Assembly (NCBI GenBank): GCA_047495785.1
Contig: JBLDXI010000003.1
Coordinates: 248,001 to 312,000, forward strand
Source of the DNA: Lepidodermella squamata
Lineage: Eukaryota > Gastrotricha
Reading direction: 5' to 3'
DNA length: 64,000 nt
A program made the position numbers and the translations under genes. Shown piece after piece: positions 56,152-64,000 of the stretch. Positions within the stretch are counted from its first letter, which is position 1; every line of letters starts with the position of its first letter. A model generated the notes under the pieces. That model saw only the letters and a list, made by a program, of their open reading frames with translations, did no database searches and had not been told where the DNA came from.

Positions 56152-57305
56152 TGAAAAAATGAGAAAATAATCGTGCGCAGAAAATTGAATAGAATATAGT
56201 TTTTTATTTCTGGAAAAATAAACAACATTCGCTTTGCCAAATCTCGCAAAAGTGAACAAGAGAAAATTGAAATTTTGTTTAATTTTCAACTTCGCAAATC
56301 TAAGTAAGTCGATGCTTGGTAATCAAGTACGCCAGTTGTTAAAAGAATTAAAAACGTCCGGAGACATTTTGTCCAACGGGGTAAAATACCGAAAATTACC
56401 GAACCAGTTACTTTTGGGATTTTCCCGGTTTTCTCCGGTAAATTTTTATTTCTTCGGTTGAATCGCATATTAAAGTCGGACTATACTCTCGGTAGCGTGA
56501 ATTTGAATAAATTATTTGAATTTCCTAATAAAAAATTCCCAAATGAATAAATAGTCGCGCAATTTTTGGGACACGCTGTATTTATGACAATTTTATGATT
56601 TAAATTGGATAATCCGCACGATGATGGCGCTTGTTTTATCAGTCAATTTTATCAGTCGATTTTAATTTGCTGCAAACAATTAAAGGTTTTAATGTTACCT
56701 ATTAATTTATGAACTGAATCATTTCTGTTTCATCCTGCTATGGCTATAACTTTCAGTCTGTCGAGTTTTATTTCCTATATGAAAATCGAAATGAAAATCG
56801 ATCATCTCACTTTTCAAATTTGAATTCGTAAATCCTCCCCACAAATATTTCTCGCAATAACAATCCGCTTGATGTGAATGTTTTTGTTTAACGAGCAGCA
56901 GCCGAATTAATTATCGAATCGGCCTCGAAACTGAAGAGCGCGGTCAGCTAATTCAACAATTATCTGCAATAATTTGTGCAAATAATTTCCGATTTGTTTC
57001 CACGTGCTCGAAGTGGCTGAAAGTGGCGTTCTCGCAATCTTGATGGCTTCCAGCCTAGTTCAGCCGTTTAGAACTACGTAAATAACTTGCTATTATCAAC
57101 TATAAAATACGGTAAGATGCAAAAATTCGAACGAAGAAATTATTTAGGCGCTGTTTGGAATTGAGCGAACAGCCGGTGTCGATCGCAGATGTTTTGATAA
57201 ATTCAAACTCAACGTTATTTAATAAATAACAGCGATTTATTTTCGCTGCGGTAACTTATTTCTGTGACTGTGAAATGCGAGAATTCAATGCAAGCTAATT
57301 CAGTT

Positions 57306-60300
57306 TCACTTAGTCATCGCCTTCGTCAGGACTTCGATAATTTGTCGTTGTTCATTAGAATTCGTCTTAGATGGAAAAGGGTTTTTAGCCTGATCCAGTG
57401 CAGTTTTTCCCGCCTTGTTCTTCAGGTTTGCTTTGGCTTTGAATTTATTCACAAGAAGATCGACAACAGCAGGATATGTCCAACTGGCAGCTCTCATCAG
57501 CGGTGTATCGCCATCCTTATCTGCCGCGTTGACGTCGGCTTTGAACTTGCCCGCCAGCAGTTCCACGACGTCAGCTTTGTCATTCAAGGCGGCCCTGTGC
57601 AATGGCGTCCTGCCATCCGTAGCTGCCGCGTTGACGTCGGCTTTGAACTTGCCCGCCAGCAGTTCCACGACGTCAGCAGAGCCATTCATGGCGGCCACGT
57701 GCAATGGCGTCTCGCCATCCTTAGCTGCCGCGTTGACGTCGGCTTTGAACTTGCCCGCCAGCAGTTCCACGACGTCAGCATAGCCATTACGGGCGGCCCA
57801 GTGCAATGGCGTCTCGCCATCCTTAGCTGCCGCGTTGACGTCGGCTTTGAACTTGCCCGCCAGCAGTTCAACAATTTCAACATGGCCTTTTTCTGCTGCA
57901 GCTAAAAGTGCAGTTGCTTCTCTGACATCCATCCAACCGAATAACTTAGTTTCATAATATTTGCCGTTGACATCCAGTCCCAATCTGTCCTTGTATTGCA
58001 ATAATTGAGACATTCTGGCTGCATCATTTCCAACTGCACATCGCACAAATTCCTTTTCAGTAATCCGAAAAATTAATATCAATATCAATGTTTTGATTGG
58101 AAAAGGAGCAACCTTGATAGCTTCCTCTTTGTTTTTCGGGAGATCGACCGCCTAAATTATTTGGAAATAATTCCAAAATGAACAACTTAACAGCCTATGA
58201 AAACTCTACCGGGCTCGCAGCCGTCTGCTCGACTTTCTCTTGCGGTTTTGACGCCCACAATTCCTCCGCCCTTTTGTTCGGCTTGTCTGGTTGAGGAGTG
58301 ACCGGCTGTTTCGGTTGTTGTTGTTGCCTTTCGACTGCGATATCGCGGCGCAGAAAAGCGTGACTCAGTGCTTGATCAATGGTCGGCCGGCTGCTGCTCT
58401 CCTTCTCCAACAGCGACATGATGAAGTCGCGGCACTCGGCCGAGTAGCCTCGAGAATCGTCGAATGGCCGCGGCGGTTTTCTGGTGGGAAAAACGGCATA
58501 ACGTAACGAAAATGAGCTTTGAAATGGCTTCAAATTGAAACCTTCATTCGAAATGATATATTTTATGCAATGCCCCAGGGCAATTTGCCAATCTATTTTT
58601 AGCATAAACTTATTAAAAATTGAATGATGGTCATTATTTTTTTGCGTCTTCCTCGGCGTCGTATTCCACTTCTTTGGTAATGATAATAATGAATGAATTT
58701 TATTGCTTTTGTAGCAAAAAATACGGCACGCGCCAAAACTTTGGGCCGATGTCGCAAACAACGTGGCTAAGCACTGAATTATTTCGATTTTCAGAGTCGA
58801 GAAGTCGAGAATTTACGCGTTAGCTCGGATTTTTGTAAAAATTTGATGCCTCGAAAATGCGATTTGATGGCGATTTGAGGCAATTTTTCCCAAAATTCCC
58901 AAAATACTACGTTTTGAGTTTAAGTTTAACGTTTTGAGAATCAGCCTTGAAATAATGCCCTTTCAAGCTATTGGAGCAATTACACTTTTTTACGTTTTCT
59001 TATTCATTCGAGGCGGAAAAAGACGAAGAAGATTTTAATTTTTTTATTATATTTCTATGCCTTATTATTTTTGCTACAAAAGCAATAAAATCCATTCATT
59101 ATTATCATTACCAAAGAAGTGGACTACGACGACGTGGAAAAAATAATGACCACGTCAACAGGTTCATGCTATAAATAGGTTGGCTAACGCCTGTGGCAAA
59201 TTGCTCTGAGAAAAGATGAATATAAAATGATTTTTATGACATCATCAGCCTCACAACCTAAAACCCTTTCACTCCGGAATTTATTTCAGTCGAGCAGAAA
59301 AATTTAAACATTTTGAATTTCCTGTAAATTAAGGAAGGAATCGGAAAATCGGCAACCACATGCTATTCCAAGGCCTGATGCGCATATTTCCGACAAGTTA
59401 CTGATTGCACTGAAATTTTCAATCCCGCTATTTTTTTAAATATTACAGACTACTCATTCATCCGAATGAATTCATTGAAATCGAAATTCGAAGTCGAAAT
59501 TCCGAAATCGTCTTTCCCGTCGTGAAAGGGTTAGAGCACCCAGACTAGATCGATGCACTTCGATTGGTTCAAAAATATTGAGATTTTTTATCGAAAATCA
59601 GCAAATTTCTTCTTAACAGCAACATTTTCAACATTTTTCTAATTTGCTATTTCCTATTAATTTAATTGGAAAATTATCAACGATTTTTCAATCAAGTGAA
59701 ATCGTCGGAAAAAAGCTAGTCAAATAGATCCGCGAACTGTCTTAGACAATCGCGTGTCCTCTATGTGCCGGTGCCTGGTCTGACATGTATTTTTATTGTT
59801 ATTATTTTCTGCCTTTAATTTAATTATTATGTCAACTGAGGACAAATAAAAAATATTTTCGTTCGATTTTCGTTCGGTACCAAATTTGACTGTTACTGTT
59901 TGACTGTTGTTTGAAATTTTCAATGGGCATTTTTCGAAACCTCCAAGGATTTTGTGATTGATACCTAAGCTTCATTTAAAATACCGTATTGTGTTCTGAA
60001 ACACAGTGAAAAACGCTCGAAAAACAGTGAAAGAAATCAGGCAATATTTGAGGCGGCTTTTCGAGAGAGGCAATTATTAACTCCGAAACATCACATCATC
60101 ACTTGAATAATGCCAATACGTTGATAGGAGCAGCTTCTAAACGGCTTGCCAGGTTGAGCTGCCTACAACGTTTTATGCAGAAATGACTGCGCAGTCGAAA
60201 AAGATATTTCTAATCATTTCCAAGCTTCAGCCCGCTTTTCAACCGCCTGGCTATTAATAACCTGGACCAGAAATTTTTGTTGATTTTAAAGGCTTTGTCA

Positions 60301-61341
60301 ATGTAGGCTAACTCGAAGAGTTAATTTCCCACGGGCATTGTAACTATCAAATGGGAAACTCGAATGCACTTACGATTGAATGCTTCCAATGACAGCCATC
60401 TGCGTTTTTCCGACGAACTAATAAATAATCCATCATGCAAAGTGGAAATGACGATAGGTGGCTTTTTTTACCGGTTTCACAAAATTTGCCAGTTCATATA
60501 GAGTCACGCCAAACGACCACACGTCACAAGGGCGCTGATAGTCGTTAGTCTCGATGTAGTCCGGAGCTGCGTAGTCCCAAGAAGCTACACTCAGCGTGTA
60601 CTTCGTCGTTGCCGCCCTGCGCGAAAGTAACAAGGTTCAATCCATCGAAATTATGAAGCCAGCGGCAATAATAGCTGAAAAGAGCTAACTTACTCGTCCA
60701 AATTTTTGGCTATGCCAAAATCGCCGAGTTTGGCCGTTCGCCCATCATGGTTTAGGAAAATGTTTTTCGGCTTGATATCCCGGTGAACGATGCCGTTCTC
60801 GTGCAAGAACTTCAACGCCGACGCTAGTTGTCTAGCCCAAGATTGCAGTTGCATCTCGCTGATCTTTTCGCGCCCTGTTCCGATTCGACTGTCCAGGTCT
60901 CCGCCCTCGCAGTGCTCCATGACCAGGTAGTACATCTGGCAGTCTTTTTTGAAGCTATCCTCGCCTGAGTATTGCTCTGAATCGAACCCAAATAATGTGA
61001 CAAGTTTGCTAACGCAAAAAAAGCTTTCCTACCTTTGAATGCACCAAATATCTGCACGATGTTGGGGTGACGCAGTTTTTCCAACTTGGAGTGCTGCAAA
61101 GCGAGAAAACTCCAAGTTTTTCATTTGCCTCCATGTATGTATCACTTACCTCGTCGCAGCTGATTTTAACGAGTTTCCTAGCTTGGTTATCATCGCTGCA
61201 AGTCCGTTCCAACTGAGTGAGGTTAACTTCTTTGACAACATAATTCTCATAGGTTGTTGCCTTTCGGCACAAGTAGACCGTGGCAAAGCCGCCACGGCCC
61301 AAGACCTTCCACGTATTGAACTCGCGGGCTGATTTGAACAT
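57306..61341 (-). CDS. NEK-like protein kinase fused to ankyrin repeats, copy B
   Basis: Exons matching copy A are 61341-61150, 61093-61033, 60976-60694, 60616-60472, 58480-58210, 58151-58113 and 58052-57306. Kinase motifs are all kept: LGRGGFATVY, HRDIKPKN, DFGIAK, APD and DVWSFG. Differences from copy A in the kinase part are few and mostly conservative. The linker after the kinase is Gln- and Pro-rich (ERQQQQPKQPVTPQPDKPNK). The ankyrin exon is 207 bases shorter, with two 102-base units fewer plus one codon. As in copy A, the exon between 60472 and 58480 is not identified. No stop or frameshift was seen in recognised exons, so both copies may be functional. Confidence 0.75.
58576..59208. 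repeat. Foldback element in the kinase gene intron, copy B
   Basis: Same element as at 43680-44344, shortened by a few tens of bases in the loop. Confidence 0.65.
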
Positions 61342-61987
61342 TTCTCCTACTTCTCGGAGCTAAAATAAATTGTACTTGTGTTAATAAGTCGAAAATTGCC
61401 AGAGTGAAAGTTGACTTTGTTGTATGATAAGTTGCCGTGTTGTAGACGGGTTTCTATCACTTTTTCATGGTCAAGAATGTCGAGGCGCAGAGATAACAAT
61501 AAATGCGAGAAGGAAAGAACTATTTCCAGCAGCCATTGAACCTGGTCGCCGTGTGCCCACGCTTCGGTGGCTGCCGGTGATACACCCATTGCGACCCCGT
61601 GGTTGTTGCTGATAAATCTCTATTCCTCGGAAATTATTTCTCTTATCTGAACGCAAACAGCGGACGAATGCCTCACCTATTCTCGAGATAAATTTCCCAA
61701 ATATTTATGCGCAGACCGGTACAAGGTTGGCGTGCAGTCTTTAGGCTTCTATGGCAGCATTTATTTGACGAAAAAGAGCTGATGCACTGAATAGAAGGAA
61801 ACGAGTGGAATATTCGACTATCTTTCCGTTGGCATCCAATAATTAGCACATAATATACAGGGATCTAAATCTTGTAAGTATCGTTGTATGCGCTATTCCG
61901 AGTTTTATTTATATTAGTCTAAAATCCAAAACCAACAAATTGAAATTTCGAACTCAAAATTAAATTCTCTGCCTCTATAAGTCAATG

Positions 61988-62774
61988 TCACTCTTCAGTT
62001 AGCACAGCTTTACGGCTAGCTATTAATTTCTTGCGAAGTTGCTGCAAATCAGCCTCGGTGCAATCCATGTCACGGCTGAACGAGCAAACTCGGCCCATGG
62101 ATTCGAGGATCTCAATCGCACCAGCTGCATCGTAAATCTTCTGACCCTTGTATACGAATTGAACGATTTTCGGCAGCTGATTTTCCGCGTCCTTGACTAT
62201 GGCTTCGACTGGCGTGTTGTTAAGGTGCTTTTCAATATCCGCCGTGAAATCGGCCAGCTGCCTTGCTAGAAATATCGATCTCTTCAACTTCTCTATATCA
62301 ATGGCAATGCATTCACATTTTCAGTGGAATTTAACTGAGAATTTAAAGTCAACCTTTCCAGACTAATCTTATTTCGATATTCAACCTTTTCGCAGAGGTT
62401 TTAAATTAAATTAAAAAACAATTAAAATAAATCAATATAAATTTGAATCGATCAAAATCAAAATCAAAAATAAATTTGAATCGAGAAAAGTTCCGAAAGC
62501 AAACCTAAAAGCTAGGTATTTACACAATTTTGATGTTGGTTGAAATTACCGCGGTGAGTTTCGAAATTAATTCGTCGATTTTCGTGCACTTGGTAATTTG
62601 CGGCGGCGTTTTGGCCTTCTTTTCTGCCAAGTTTTGCCGAGCCAATCCGTAATCCGTCAGCGGGTCAATGACGTGATTTTCAACAGGTTTTTGCATTAAT
62701 TTTGAGGCATTAATTAGGCCGCATAAAAACAAGGTGAAACAAAATATGGCAAAGATTTCCACTCGCGATCGCAT
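61988..62774 (-). CDS. Small secreted helix-rich protein, copy B
   Basis: Exons 62774-62526 and 62290-61988 give 183 aa with the same signal peptide and splice sites as 47375-48194. Changes include an in-frame loss of four codons (…SRDMDCTEADLQQ) and few substitutions, for example V-Y-K-G for V-D-K-A before QKIYDAAGA. The kept reading frame in spite of a 12-base deletion supports selection on the protein. Function is unknown. Confidence 0.7.
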
Positions 62775-62995
62775 TTTAAAATACTGAAAACAGGATAAAA
62801 ATTAAAAAATTCTGAAAAAATTGGATTTTATATTTTCCATGCGAAGCTGGGCTGATGATACTGGCACCATTATGTCGTTTTCTACAACGTCTATCGCTGT
62901 TGTGTGGAATCAGGCGACGGAAGCTATGATTCTAACACGACTTGGATTCACGAATTTTTCCGCTTTTGAAAACGTTGCCCATCAAATTTGTTGAT

Positions 62996-63012
62996 TGGAA
63001 ATAGTGAGATGA
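62996..63012. other. Empty target site of the Tigger-like element
   Basis: The sequence TTGGAAATAGTGAGATG here is continuous, while the left copy has the same bases split by the 1,779-bp element at 48425-50203 with a duplicated TA. Confidence 0.92.
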
Positions 63013-63385
63013 AAATTATCACTAAAATCAATTGAAATAATTGCTAGAATCTCGAGAAAGTTCGCGATAGAAATTAGATAAGGTAATAATAGGGCCAAAA
63101 CCTACCTGTATATTGAAACATTTTTAATTTTTCAACAGTCAACAATTTGTCCTGAAATGACTGGAAATGCTCCAATTTGAAACATTCGAGGCAAATTTTT
63201 TTGAAGATGACTATCTGGCCTAACGAAACGCTTGAATTTCAAAAATACTTCGCTTACTCTTTGTTCTCGTTTTTACTACAATAGGGTTTTACTCAGTGAT
63301 GAAAATTATGTGAAAACAGAGCCTGTAACAATATGAAAAGGTGTTCAATGGTTGTAATAATGTAAACAATCTTGTCATTCATCGA

Positions 63386-64000
63386 TTATGACCACTTATA
63401 TTCGTATCGAAAGTCGCGTTCTGCTCGGCCTTCGAAGAAAACTTTCTGGCTCTCCTTCAAATTGTCTCGCCGCTTCTCAATATCAGCCGCTACGCTGTCG
63501 GCCTTGCGGATTTTCGCCTGTTCATCGGTCACGGTCGACGTAGCCCGCCCGGCTGCCACGTCGTCGTACGCCTGTCTCGCGCCGCTGAATAGCGACTCCA
63601 GCTTGCCATGCTGATTCTTAGCGTCCTGGGCGATCGACTCAGCTGAGATGTTCTTCAGGTAGGCTCCGACGCGGTTGCCGAACTCAACCAGCTTGTCCAG
63701 CGATTCGCGCGAAAAAGTTGGAAACAGCTTTAAAATTTTTCAAAATTTTTTGATTTCAATTTTCATATCGAGAACTAAAATTTAGCGCGCCTCGTCCGAC
63801 ATTTGCGCCGCCGACTTTTCCTTGTTGGCGTGCTACTTGGCGGCGATCCACGCCCGCACCGGGTTGATGACCTTTTCCTTGAGCGGCTCCTCGATGTTGC
63901 GCGAGAGCCACGAGTCCAGCGACGCCAGGAAGCCGCGGCGTTGGCGCACCAGCACCGAGAACCGCCGCATTGTCGCCGTGGTCCTCAACGGCGGCTGATG
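63386..64000 (-). CDS. Second small secreted helical protein, copy B, cut by window end
   Basis: The last exon, 63727-63386, is intact (113 codons, same length as copy A). In the upstream part the frame that reads SWLSRNIEEPLKEKVINPVR meets a TAG where copy A has a Trp codon (near 63833-63835). The frame continuous with the signal peptide stays open. The start codon lies beyond 64000. This conflict between frames makes the gene structure uncertain in both copies. Confidence 0.5.

Larger units (their letters stand above)
54199..64000. repeat. Segmental duplication, right copy, running off the window
   Basis: Partner of 39215-51440. Identity to the left copy is high in coding and intron sequence from about 57.0 kb on. 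It ends at the window edge within the second small secreted gene. Confidence 0.93.

Overview
The window looks like nuclear DNA of a small invertebrate animal. The coding exons are fairly GC-rich and sit in AT-rich surroundings. Introns are GT-AG and often only 50-75 bases long. The gene types are metazoan: EGF-like modules, a NEK-like kinase and KDM3-type JmjC demethylase fragments. Tigger/pogo-like, mariner-like, hAT and LINE debris is dense. The phylum cannot be fixed from the sequence; an ecdysozoan is a guess. All exon boundaries below were drawn by hand from splice signals, reading phase and comparison between copies.

Region 1 (1-6.9 kb): a LINE fragment, then an intronless secreted amidase-signature enzyme (2473-4230) with its own TATA box, then a decayed Tigger transposase and a tRNA-Gln-like pseudogene.

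Region 2 (7.1-36.6 kb): a small family of what appear to be secreted EGF-ankyrin proteins. One ankyrin remnant (7078-7711) and one broken gene (7937-12851) lie on the minus strand. Two intact models lie on the plus strand: 17545-20033 (453 aa) and 22141-36630 (461 aa). The intact models encode signal peptide, five EGF-like exons, then one ankyrin exon, with no visible membrane span between. Conserved N-glycosylation sequons and a Cys pair inside the ankyrin part suggest that it is exported. The second intact gene carries a roughly 10-kb intron packed with nested transposons: a hAT with 8-bp target duplication holding another element, a LINE, and a roughly 6-kb element with inverted ends.

Region 3 (39.2-64 kb): a tandem segmental duplication with a unit of about 15 kb. 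Each unit holds a decayed KDM3-like fragment on the plus strand. On the minus strand it holds a NEK-like kinase fused to ankyrin repeats and two small secreted helix-rich proteins. The left copy carries a 1.78-kb Tigger-like insertion for which the right copy preserves the empty TA site. The ankyrin array differs in unit number (six against four units of 102 bases). A decayed hAT-like region with a nested element separates the two units.

The most unusual content is the EGF-ankyrin family and the duplicated kinase-ankyrin genes; ankyrin repeats recur in both clusters on otherwise unrelated scaffolds.
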